Source: Kiritimatiellia bacterium | GTDB taxonomy: Bacteria > Verrucomicrobiota > Kiritimatiellia > JAAZAB01 | NCBI GenBank assembly: GCA_018400335.1 | Contig: JAGYMT010000143.1 | Span: 1-5,711 of the forward strand | Length of the DNA stretch: 5,711 nucleotides | Direction: 5' to 3' | Shown: in pieces, positions 1-5,412 of the stretch | Position numbering within the stretch: position 1 is the first letter of the stretch | How the letters are laid out: the number at the start of each line of letters is the position of its first letter | Made by a program: the position numbers and the translations under genes | Notes under the pieces: generated by a model | Told to the model about the DNA's origin: nothing | The model's input: the letters and a program-made list of their open reading frames with translations, nothing else | The model's database searches: none

Positions 1-47
1 AACCGGACTTGTGGATTTCCCACATCCGGCTCTTCAACAGAACTCAT
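1..47 (-). CDS. Possible start of a further gene, cut by window edge
   Basis: An ATG at 47-45 opens a frame that stays open to the window edge and reads MSSVEEPDVGNPQVR. It lies downstream of the GDSL hydrolase in the same direction. Only 15 codons are visible and no family can be recognised. There is no good Shine-Dalgarno site directly before this ATG. The strong one nearby (91-95) fits a different ATG at 81-79, so this frame might be translated by coupling to that small ORF, or may not be a gene at all. The palindrome at 3-29 lies inside it, which slightly favours noncoding DNA. Confidence 0.2.
   Translation of the reverse strand, partial: MSSVEEPDVGNPQVR
3..29. repeat. Inverted repeat / hairpin near window edge
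   Basis: The outer arms CCGGA (3-7) and TCCGG (25-29) and the inner arms TGTGG (10-14) and CCACA (20-24) are perfect complements. Together they form a 10-bp stem with a 2-nt bulge (8-9) and a 5-nt loop (15-19). No T-tract is visible on either side, although on the minus strand the window ends two bases past the stem. It could be a terminator whose tail lies outside the window, or chance symmetry inside a coding frame. Confidence 0.4.
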
Positions 48-81
48 TTAACGTGCGACAACGTAAAGTGGTCTTTGTCAT
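34..81 (-). CDS. 15-codon ORF with a strong ribosome binding site
   Basis: The ATG at 81-79 is preceded by GGAGG (91-95) with a 9-nt spacer, and by a second GGAG closer to the start. This is among the best Shine-Dalgarno matches in the window. The frame reads MTKTTLRCRTLNEFC and stops with TGA at 36-34. It starts 59 bases after the GDSL stop codon, and its end overlaps the alternative ATG at 47-45. It could be a leader peptide for the next gene, a small protein, or the start of a gene that is frameshifted or mis-sequenced. The peptide has no recognisable features such as a run of one amino acid. Confidence 0.25.
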   Translation of the reverse strand: MTKTTLRCRTLNEFC

Positions 82-125
82 ATTTCTCCACCTCCGGCAA
101 GTTTTGATAAGGCGCGTCTTTTGGC

Positions 126-152
126 ATTCGGGATCGTGCTTCACTCCCGAAT
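126..152. repeat. 8-bp inverted repeat over the GDSL stop codon
   Basis: ATTCGGGA (126-133) and TCCCGAAT (145-152) are perfect complements separated by 11 bases, and that loop holds the TGA stop codon (143-141) of the GDSL hydrolase. On the minus strand the stem is followed by GCCAAAAG rather than a run of T, so it is not a standard intrinsic terminator. It could block 3' exonucleases or slow RNA polymerase at the end of the message. Confidence 0.4.
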
Positions 153-887
153 ATCAGGCCACCGGGCGCTCACTTCCTGCAACCAGTTGCGCGCGATGAG
201 CTCGTGGCCCTGTGGCAGGGGATGAACACCGTCCCATATCCATTGCTCCGGACAAACAGCGTCGGCAGCTGCATCGAACACGTCCTGGGTTCTGATGTGT
301 ACGGCGTCGTAATCCCCGGCCAGTTGGGCAACAACGCCGCGAAGAATGTCAACGCCGGCACGGCGGGTTGTCCACACCTTTTCATCCATTAAGCCGCCTG
401 ACCGCAGAACGAAGGGGTCGAGGAGAACAAGCCGCAGATCGGGATTGGCATTCCGGCTGGCATCAAGAATATAGCGATAGTCGGATCTGAAATCATCAGA
501 CTGCACTTCACGCGCGACATCATTGGTTCCGACAAGAATGCTGAGAAGATCAGGTTTCATTTCGATGGCGTCCTTCTGCCACCGTGCTCGCAGATCTGAA
601 ACGGTGTTGCCGCTTATGCCCCGATTGTAAATATCCAGGCGCGCCCCGGAATTATCAACGCCAAGCCTGGCAGCGATAAGGTACACGTAGCTATGACCAA
701 GATAGTGGTTCCGATCTTTCTCGTTGCGTCCCCAATTCATATCGGTAATTGAATCGCCCTGGAAAAGAAGGCGACTCCCCTCTATGAATGCAGGAAGGCG
801 GTAACCGCGGGATGCGGTTGCGCCGGCATTCAGCATTGTGGATCCGTCATCCACGCTGTTCGCAAACAAGGTTGGTCTGGTTTGCAA
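141..887 (-). CDS. SGNH/GDSL-family hydrolase (probable esterase)
   Basis: This is a 248-residue serine esterase of the SGNH/GDSL fold. The family blocks are present in order: nucleophile block GDSI with Ser46, block II around Asn88-Arg-Gly90, the GTND block at 120-123 with Asn122, and the catalytic pair in DGVH, Asp219 and His222. Members remove acyl groups, often acetyl, from sugars or other small substrates. The substrate here is inferred only from the sulfatase next door, which suggests a decorated glycan. No signal peptide or membrane segment is visible, so a cytoplasmic location is likely. I chose the TTG start at 887 because GGGAGG lies six bases upstream. An in-frame ATG at 836 (231 residues) starts nearer the conserved region, but it has a weak ribosome site and a 6-bp hairpin (838-854) just before it. 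The gene follows the sulfatase by 104 bases and may share its transcript. Family assignment is firm; the start is moderately sure. Confidence 0.9.
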   Translation of the reverse strand: MQTRPTLFANSVDDGSTMLNAGATASRGYRLPAFIEGSRLLFQGDSITDMNWGRNEKDRNHYLGHSYVYLIAARLGVDNSGARLDIYNRGISGNTVSDLRARWQKDAIEMKPDLLSILVGTNDVAREVQSDDFRSDYRYILDASRNANPDLRLVLLDPFVLRSGGLMDEKVWTTRRAGVDILRGVVAQLAGDYDAVHIRTQDVFDAAADAVCPEQWIWDGVHPLPQGHELIARNWLQEVSARWPDIRE

Positions 888-893
888 GTTCTT

Positions 894-899
894 CCTCCC
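894..899 (-). promoter_or_regulatory. Ribosome binding site deciding a TTG start
   Basis: GGGAGG on the minus strand lies six bases before the TTG at 887-885. The ATG at 836, the other plausible start, has only a weak GGA. A perfect hairpin (GTGGAT, five-base loop, ATCCAC; 838-854) ends one base before that ATG and would hinder initiation there. Confidence 0.6.
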
Positions 900-902
900 G
901 AA

Positions 903-917
903 GCGGGCGATGCCCGC
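903..917. repeat. Compact hairpin next to the GDSL ribosome site
   Basis: GCGGGC (903-908) and GCCCGC (912-917) are perfect complements around a 3-base loop, giving a GC-only 6-bp stem. On the minus-strand transcript it ends three bases before the GGGAGG ribosome site of the GDSL gene. It could keep that site open, protect a processed 5' end, or tune translation. It is not followed by a T-tract. Confidence 0.45.
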
Positions 918-933
918 AACTCGATTCCTTCAC

Positions 934-989
934 ATTGGAGACGTCCGTCCCGGACGTTTCCGGGAACGGCGGAGACCGCCGTCTCCAAT
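934..989. repeat. 56-bp nested palindromic element
   Basis: Ten-base perfect terminal inverted repeats, ATTGGAGACG (934-943) and CGTCTCCAAT (980-989), enclose two further hairpins. The first is CGTCCG, loop TCC, CGGACG (942-956). The second is ACGGCGG, loop AGA, CCGCCGT (966-982). Alternative pairings also exist: CCCGGA with TCCGGG (949-964) and GGAGAC with GTCTCC (971-986). The element starts two bases after the sulfatase stop codon and is much more symmetrical than the flanking DNA. It resembles REP-type or MITE-like intergenic repeats and could also act as a terminator or attenuator between sulfatase and GDSL genes, although it lacks a T-tract. Only one copy is in the window, so calling it a dispersed repeat is inference. 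Confidence 0.65.
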
Positions 990-991
990 CT

Positions 992-2449
992 TTACGTATC
1001 ACAGTCTCCAAGCCACCGCATGTCCCTGAAGGGAGAGACGAGGGGATTTTCGTCGGGACGGACGAGCGCGCCATCCTTCACCCATCCGCAATCTCTCTCA
1101 TTCAGTTCCCGCACAAGGTACTGGCGCCACCGTTGAATCTCCTCAGCGCAGGCAGGGTCGTCAATCAGGTTATGCTCCTCGCCCGGATCCTCTTCCAGAT
1201 TGAAGAATTGCTCCTGTCCAAGCCGAGGCAGCCAAATAAACTTGCGAGTGCCGTCGGTTACATACTGCATCTCCTGCTCCTTCGAGTAACAGGTGCAGTG
1301 TTCTCCATGGATGTACTCGCGCCAAACAGCGGCGGGCTTGGTCAGAAGGGGAAGGAGGCTCTTTCCATCCATAGTGGATGGCGCCGGAACTCCCGCTGCC
1401 TCGATCAATGTGGGCATCACATCGCGAAGTTCCACGACTTCCGCGGCCGCGTTTCGGGCCGGCTTTCCCTGGCAGCGGGGCGGAACAAGAAAGAACGGTA
1501 TGCGCGCACTTCCTTCGTAGGCGTAAGTTTTGCGCCACAGGTTATGGTCGCCTTGCATATCGCCATGGTCGGAAGTGAACAGGAACCACGTGTTATCAAG
1601 TTTCTGGCGGGAATATCGTTCCATCCAATTGAGCAACCTGCCAATCTGGGCGTCAATGAAAGAAACAGATCCGTAGTAACCCGCCCGCGCGCGTCTGATT
1701 TGCTCATGGCTCATCCGTCCCCGCCACGCATTCCGATCGAGAGCCGTTCCCGGATCATCATGAACAGCGGACCACTCCCCAACGTGCGGCTCTGGCAGGT
1801 CTTTCCCCATATACATGTCGAAGTAATGCTTCGGAGGGACATAGGGGGAATGCGGCCGTGCGAAGGATATATTAAGAAAGAAAGGGCGATCGTCCCCGTG
1901 GTTCTTCAGGAAGTCCAGTGCCCGCGTCATGGTCCAGTAAGTCGGATGCAGGTGTTCATCCGTGTGCCAGGGACGCGCATGCCACGAGTTCCAATCCACG
2001 CCGTGATCATCCGGCGTCACGCCGTCGGGAGCGTTCCGTGCAAACCAGGCGCGGTGGTCACTGTCGGGCATACGTCCGGATTCATCCAATTCCATTGTCT
2101 CGAACCCCATTAGGGTTCGATGCGGCTGGAAATGGCCCTTACCGACCAGATGGGTGCGATAGCCGCAGGACGTCAGTTCGCCCGCAAGTGTGTGCGGAAA
2201 ATCATTCGGGATGGGTCCCTGCCCGTTCCCCATGCCCAGTACGCCTGTGTGCCACTGGTTCTGTCCCGACCAGATCGCGGCTCGCGCGGGCAGGCACGAA
2301 GGAACTGCGGAATAAGCGTGCCGAAATCTTGTGCCCAGTGAGGCGAGGTAATCAATGTTCGGTGTCTGGACACATGAATTGCCATCTGCGCCCCACGCGT
2401 CGCCGCGCATCTGATCGCAGAGAATGAAGATGATATTCGGCCGTGACAT
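992..2449 (-). CDS. Type I sulfatase (Cys-type, formylglycine-dependent)
   Basis: This is a 485-residue sulfatase of the alkaline-phosphatase superfamily, hydrolysing sulfate esters. The activation motif CLPAR (52-56) carries Cys52, the residue oxidised to formylglycine in this family, followed by the usual AAIWSG. Metal and active-site residues expected for the family are visible: Asp12-Gln13 after the first strand (NIIFILCDQMRGD), Lys104 and His106 in GKGHF, His200 in FARPHSPY, Asp294-His295 in TSDHGD, and Lys307. Near the C-terminus the family-typical FNLEEDPGEEHNL precedes a tail rich in charged residues. The length is normal for the family. There is no signal peptide, so the enzyme probably acts in the cytoplasm on imported sulfated sugars, unless export uses another route. 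The ATG at 2449 was preferred over the TTG two codons upstream because AGGAAGGA is six bases before it. No maturase gene is in the window. Substrate is unknown; arylsulfatase-like annotation would be generic. Confidence 0.95.
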   Translation of the reverse strand: MSRPNIIFILCDQMRGDAWGADGNSCVQTPNIDYLASLGTRFRHAYSAVPSCLPARAAIWSGQNQWHTGVLGMGNGQGPIPNDFPHTLAGELTSCGYRTHLVGKGHFQPHRTLMGFETMELDESGRMPDSDHRAWFARNAPDGVTPDDHGVDWNSWHARPWHTDEHLHPTYWTMTRALDFLKNHGDDRPFFLNISFARPHSPYVPPKHYFDMYMGKDLPEPHVGEWSAVHDDPGTALDRNAWRGRMSHEQIRRARAGYYGSVSFIDAQIGRLLNWMERYSRQKLDNTWFLFTSDHGDMQGDHNLWRKTYAYEGSARIPFFLVPPRCQGKPARNAAAEVVELRDVMPTLIEAAGVPAPSTMDGKSLLPLLTKPAAVWREYIHGEHCTCYSKEQEMQYVTDGTRKFIWLPRLGQEQFFNLEEDPGEEHNLIDDPACAEEIQRWRQYLVRELNERDCGWVKDGALVRPDENPLVSPFRDMRWLGDCDT

Positions 2450-2455
2450 TCGCAA

Positions 2456-2463
2456 TCCTTCCT
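2456..2463 (-). promoter_or_regulatory. Sulfatase ribosome binding site
   Basis: AGGAAGGA on the minus strand sits six bases before the ATG at 2449-2447. It directly abuts the in-frame TTG at 2455-2453, which is too close for normal initiation, so it supports the ATG. Confidence 0.6.
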
Positions 2464-2477
2464 CTTAGTTCAAGCTT

Positions 2478-2504
2478 CAGCCGCAACTTTCAAAGTATCG
2501 GCTG
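2478..2504. repeat. Symmetrical hairpin upstream of the sulfatase
   Basis: CAGCCG (2478-2483) pairs with CGGCTG (2499-2504), and inside it ACTTT (2486-2490) pairs with AAAGT (2492-2496), with a two-base mismatch on each side between the stems. It lies 28 bases before the sulfatase ATG and about 35 bases after the DUF481 stop codon. No T-tract follows on the minus strand, so it is not a standard terminator. As double-stranded DNA it has the dyad form of a regulator binding site; as RNA it could separate expression of the two genes. Confidence 0.4.
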
Positions 2505-2538
2505 CGACACGATTTTTGCTTTTGATGAGAGTTTGCTT

Positions 2539-3279
2539 CTAAAGTGAGACGCCGACCCCCGCAATGACCGTCAGATCGTTCTGCTTCTTGCCGGGAGCGG
2601 GAATATTGTCATACTTATCCTGAATCACGAGGCGAAGGCTGAGGTGAGAATTTATGGCTGCCTCGATGCCGGCCTCGGCATTCAGGAAGTAGTCATCGAA
2701 ATCGTCCGCCCTCGGCACGAACTCCAGCGACTGCCAGCACTTGGCGGTCTCGCTGAGGGCCAAATCGAAGCGCTCTCCGAACCGCAGCGCCGGATAGTCA
2801 TCACTCACACCATCAACCTTCTGCCACACGTATGCGGGGCCGGCATCAACCGAAAGAGATAGTGTATCGTTCTTTACCAGATAGGCTCCGATTCCGGGGC
2901 TGAGGATAAAGCGGTAGTCTATCTTGGCGATCTCGTCGTACAACGCCTCCGCGCTGAACGACCAGAAGGTCATGCGTGTGATCGTCTTCTTCGCATTGAC
3001 GTAGGCCTTGACGTTTGCGATGGTCCTGTCCTTCATGTCATCAACGGTGCTCTCCCCGTAATTTCCTTCCACACCCGCGCGCACCGATCCGAGGCTCTTT
3101 TTTTGGCCCTTCGTCACCAGTGATGCGTTCGCCTGCACCGTCTTACTGTTGCCCTCGGTGAGCGTCACGCCTGCGTTCAGCCTGGTTTTGAACCTATTTG
3201 TTTCTGCATCCTGCGCCATGGCCGTGAATCCGGCCGTGCAGGCGCAGGCAACTGCGATAAATAGTCGTTTTGTATACAT
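2539..3279 (-). CDS. DUF481 family (YdiY-like) outer-membrane beta-barrel protein
   Basis: A 246-residue exported protein. It begins with a clear Sec signal peptide: Lys4-Arg5, a hydrophobic stretch 6-20, and an Ala-Met-Ala cleavage site predicted after residue 22. The mature part is a chain of amphipathic alternating segments typical of a small outer-membrane barrel. It carries the features of the DUF481/YdiY family: TRLNAGVTLTEGNSKT near the mature N-terminus, a central SPGIGAYLV...LSVDAGPAYVWQK pair of strands, and the C-terminal QDKYDNIPAPGKKQNDL followed by strand TVIAGVGVSL. The last residue is Leu rather than the Phe usual in proteobacterial barrels. YdiY has been called salt-induced, but its molecular role is not established. 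It has its own AT-rich upstream region, so it may be transcribed separately from the oxidoreductase. The family call is based on overall pattern. Confidence 0.8.
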   Translation of the reverse strand: MYTKRLFIAVACACTAGFTAMAQDAETNRFKTRLNAGVTLTEGNSKTVQANASLVTKGQKKSLGSVRAGVEGNYGESTVDDMKDRTIANVKAYVNAKKTITRMTFWSFSAEALYDEIAKIDYRFILSPGIGAYLVKNDTLSLSVDAGPAYVWQKVDGVSDDYPALRFGERFDLALSETAKCWQSLEFVPRADDFDDYFLNAEAGIEAAINSHLSLRLVIQDKYDNIPAPGKKQNDLTVIAGVGVSL

Positions 3280-3375
3280 TGGCGGTGAACACCTTTTCGT
3301 GTTGCGAATTCTCTATTTTGCCGTTTCAAAAATTTCCGATTGCGACGCGGCGCGCTGACGCCCTTGATCAGGATA
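3280..3375 (-). promoter_or_regulatory. AT-rich upstream region of the DUF481 gene
   Basis: This 96-base gap separates the oxidoreductase stop codon from the DUF481 start. Positions about 3293-3340 are markedly richer in A and T than the surroundings, with minus-strand TTTTTGAAACGG and AAAATAGAGAATTC. No well-spaced pair of consensus -35 and -10 hexamers can be found, so a promoter is likely from position and composition only. A modest ribosome site, AAGGTG, lies about ten bases before the ATG. No terminator for the upstream gene is evident. Confidence 0.3.
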
Positions 3376-4380
3376 TTACGAGTTGCGAGCAACGCATTGC
3401 TCATTTGCCTGCTCGGTGAACATCTGTGCCATCAGTCCGTCATCTCCGGTCGCAACTTGCGGCGGCAGTTCCGTCTTCTTTTCGATGGCATCGGCCACGG
3501 CTTCGAGCATTCGCGTCATGGGCGCGGCATGCCCGGGGGAATGGGAGGCAACATCCTCGCTCCCTCGGCTGCTCACAAGCTTGGTAATCCCTCCACCATC
3601 AGACATCTCGCTCACAACTCCATCAGTTCCCACAATGGTAAGAACATGGCTGGCGGCTGTCGGTTCGATATACGCCGTGTAGGCGAAGCTGGCGTTCAGC
3701 GTGGCCATCACGCCGTTATCCAGCTCCGCGAGGATCGAGATGTGGGTGGGATAGCGCGTATCTTCGCCGAACCAGCGGCCTGCGGCCCGGATATCCTTCC
3801 ATCTGCCGCCGCAGAAATAGCGTATAATATCCGCCTTGTGAATCCCGCAATCGAGCGCTCCGGCCAGATCGGATAGCCGCTTCCTGCGCGCCCCGATCGC
3901 GCCGAAGACCTTGTGACCGTCCCAGAAATGCTGTATGTGAATCGCCTCGATTCGGCCCAGACGGCCCTCGTCAATCCATCTGCGGATCTGCATACTGTTC
4001 TCATGAAACCGAGTCTCGAAATCCACGACGAGAAGACGGTCCGCCGTGCGTGCTGCATCAACCATTGCGCGGCACTCCTCAACTCCGGAGGCCATCGGCT
4101 TCTCGCAGATGACGTGCAGACCAGCCCGCAAGGCGTCAATTGCAATAGCCGCGTGCGTATCGGGAAGCGTTGAGACGTATACGGCGTCCAGGCCGCCGGC
4201 GGCTATCATCTTCCTGTGGTCGGTGAAACGGGCGACGGATTCATCCTCGATCTTTTCCATGCTTTGGGCGTTGACGTCCGCGGCTGCGACGAGCTTGCAA
4301 CGCCCGTTTGTGTTTGCTATGGAAGGAATAACAGCCCAGCCCGCATGGGTTCCGCATCCTACAAGACCTATCCTGATCAT
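3376..4380 (-). CDS. Gfo/Idh/MocA family NAD(P)-dependent oxidoreductase
   Basis: A 334-residue sugar or cyclitol dehydrogenase-like protein. The N-terminal Rossmann fold begins IRIGLVGCGTHAGWAV, with the nucleotide-binding glycines at 8 and 10, and an acidic residue (Asp36) at the end of the second strand, which usually favours NAD. The family EKP motif is at 93-95 with catalytic Lys94. The C-terminal domain has the DCGIHKAD motif at 177-184, giving Asp177, His181 and Asp184 for substrate binding. Length is typical. No signal peptide is present, so it is cytoplasmic; many PVC relatives carry a Tat signal, and this one does not. The ATG at 4380 was chosen because AAAGGAG lies six bases upstream; an earlier in-frame codon would add 12 unconserved residues. 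The substrate cannot be told from sequence. The nearby sulfatase and esterase make a sugar derivative plausible. Confidence 0.93.
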   Translation of the reverse strand: MIRIGLVGCGTHAGWAVIPSIANTNGRCKLVAAADVNAQSMEKIEDESVARFTDHRKMIAAGGLDAVYVSTLPDTHAAIAIDALRAGLHVICEKPMASGVEECRAMVDAARTADRLLVVDFETRFHENSMQIRRWIDEGRLGRIEAIHIQHFWDGHKVFGAIGARRKRLSDLAGALDCGIHKADIIRYFCGGRWKDIRAAGRWFGEDTRYPTHISILAELDNGVMATLNASFAYTAYIEPTAASHVLTIVGTDGVVSEMSDGGGITKLVSSRGSEDVASHSPGHAAPMTRMLEAVADAIEKKTELPPQVATGDDGLMAQMFTEQANEQCVARNS

Positions 4381-4386
4381 CGGTTT

Positions 4387-4393
4387 CTCCTTT
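4387..4393 (-). promoter_or_regulatory. Oxidoreductase ribosome binding site
   Basis: AAAGGAG on the minus strand lies six bases before the ATG at 4380-4378. It fixes the start at the residue where the Rossmann strand begins and rules out the longer frame from 4416. Confidence 0.7.
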
Positions 4394-4436
4394 AAGTTTG
4401 AGAGACAAGGAACCACTGAACGTTGAAATCAAGGGC

Positions 4437-4464
4437 AGAATAAACAGATCGGACGCAAAAGCAA
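4437..4464 (-). promoter_or_regulatory. Weak sigma-70-like promoter candidate for the oxidoreductase
   Basis: On the minus strand TTGCTT (4464-4459) and TATTCT (4442-4437) are separated by 16 bases, matching three and four of six consensus positions. They lie in the 107-base spacer after the acyltransferase stop codon. The matches are weak; the length of the spacer is the better reason to expect separate transcription here. No terminator hairpin is visible after the acyltransferase. Confidence 0.25.
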
Positions 4465-4487
4465 GAGAAGAATCATTCAGCATATCA

Positions 4488-5387
4488 TCATAGCGGATCG
4501 AGAATCCAGCGCTTATTGAACCAGAACCACTGCTCCGGCTGCTCGCGTATGCAGCGATCGAAGATGTCGAAAACAGCCTGGGTCATCCGGAGCGCGTCCG
4601 CCTGCTTGTCCAGTTCAGGATCGGGCATCACGGGATCGAACATTCGAATCCTGTGGTTGGTCGAGCCGGCCCTCGTGATCACCACCGGAAAGATCGGCAC
4701 GCCTGTCTGTCTGGCAATGAACCCCATGCCCGACGCTATGTTGGCGCGCTTCCCCATGAAACTTATTGAGAGCCCTTCCGTGGGAGAGCGCAGATCGGGC
4801 AGGATCGCAAGCACCTTACCGGCCTTGATCCGGCTTATTATTCCGCGCAACACCGAAGAGTCCCTCAGTATGGTCTCCACCCCGGTGGCCTGCCGAATAC
4901 TGTTGAGGAATTCGTCCGCGAGACGGTTCTTCTGCCGCGCGGCAAAGGTGAAGAGCGGGATGTTGTAGGACGATGCCGCGAACGCGGCCATCTCCCACGC
5001 GCCCATGTGCGGCAGGGCGATTATGGCGCCTCGCTTGCTCTTCTCAAGATGTTCCCTGACCTTCCGGACGGACTTCATATCCTCGATGCGTCCGCGCACG
5101 GTATCCGTGTTCTCGGTCGGCGCCCGAACGAGATCTATGACTCCGAACACGAAATTTTGCCACGCCTGCCAAGCAATGCGGTCAATCTCGCGCTTCGAAT
5201 AGCGGGAACCGAACACCTCGGCGATCCTGGCCTTCGCGGAGCGAACTCTGAACCGGACAACGCGGAAGGCAAACCACGCCACGCCGCGCCCGAAGAACCG
5301 GGCCGCGCGGTACGGCAGCATCCTCGCCGCGCCCGCCAGCGCCCTGATGCATACGTATTCAAGGATGTATTTCGCCTTTTTCTTCAT
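4488..5387 (-). CDS. LpxL/HtrB-like lipid A acyltransferase family protein
   Basis: A 299-residue member of the bacterial lipid A (lauroyl/myristoyl) acyltransferase family, which transfers a fatty acyl chain to the lipid A precursor at the inner face of the cytoplasmic membrane. The catalytic H-x4-E motif is HMGAWE, His127 to Glu132, in the context IIALPHMGAWEMAAF. Later blocks also fit: LAILPDLRSPTEGLSISFMGKRA around Asp198, GFIARQTGVPIFPV at 222-235, and the C-terminal PEQWFWFNKRW at 284-294. The basic, hydrophobic N-terminus (KKKAKYILEYVCIRALAGAARML) is a likely membrane anchor. Length is close to the usual 300 residues. The ATG at 5387 is the only reasonable start. It lies seven bases after the stop codon of the ferredoxin-domain gene, so the two form an operon. 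Its presence implies an LPS-bearing outer membrane. Acyl chain and exact position acylated are unknown. Confidence 0.9.
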   Translation of the reverse strand: MKKKAKYILEYVCIRALAGAARMLPYRAARFFGRGVAWFAFRVVRFRVRSAKARIAEVFGSRYSKREIDRIAWQAWQNFVFGVIDLVRAPTENTDTVRGRIEDMKSVRKVREHLEKSKRGAIIALPHMGAWEMAAFAASSYNIPLFTFAARQKNRLADEFLNSIRQATGVETILRDSSVLRGIISRIKAGKVLAILPDLRSPTEGLSISFMGKRANIASGMGFIARQTGVPIFPVVITRAGSTNHRIRMFDPVMPDPELDKQADALRMTQAVFDIFDRCIREQPEQWFWFNKRWILDPL

Positions 5388-5412
5388 GCCTTGCTCATTT
5401 CGGGAACCTCCT
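5384..5412 (-). promoter_or_regulatory. Coupling junction with a four-codon minicistron
   Basis: On the minus strand AGGAGG (5412-5407) is followed eight bases later by ATG at 5398-5396, which opens a frame of four codons (MSKA) ending in TGA at 5386-5384. The minicistron start overlaps the ferredoxin-domain stop as ATGA, and its stop overlaps the acyltransferase start as ATGA. The acyltransferase ATG itself has only AAGG one to four bases away, too close to be a normal ribosome site. Ribosomes could therefore reach it by terminating and restarting. Sequence facts are certain; the mechanism is inferred. Confidence 0.4.

Noticed and set aside
934..989. The 56-bp palindrome as a standard intrinsic terminator
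   Set aside because: No run of T follows the stem on either strand, and the multi-hairpin design with long matching ends is unlike a simple terminator. A Rho-type or attenuator role remains possible.
788..2113. A plus-strand open frame of 441 codons opposite the sulfatase
   Set aside because: It lies antisense to a sulfatase with intact catalytic motifs and crosses the GDSL start, the structured spacer and the palindrome. Its translation shows no recognisable domain, and long antisense frames are expected in GC-rich coding DNA.
3340..3876. A plus-strand open frame of 178 codons opposite the oxidoreductase
   Set aside because: It is antisense to the conserved C-terminal domain of the Gfo/Idh/MocA gene, has low-complexity composition and no recognisable motif or ribosome site.
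4381..4416. A 12-residue N-terminal extension of the oxidoreductase
   Set aside because: The ribosome site AAAGGAG lies inside the extension and is ideally placed for the ATG at 4380, which begins exactly at the first Rossmann strand.
4381..4487. A small RNA or riboswitch in the acyltransferase-oxidoreductase spacer
   Set aside because: The spacer is only 107 bases and I see no extended stem or recognisable aptamer sequence.
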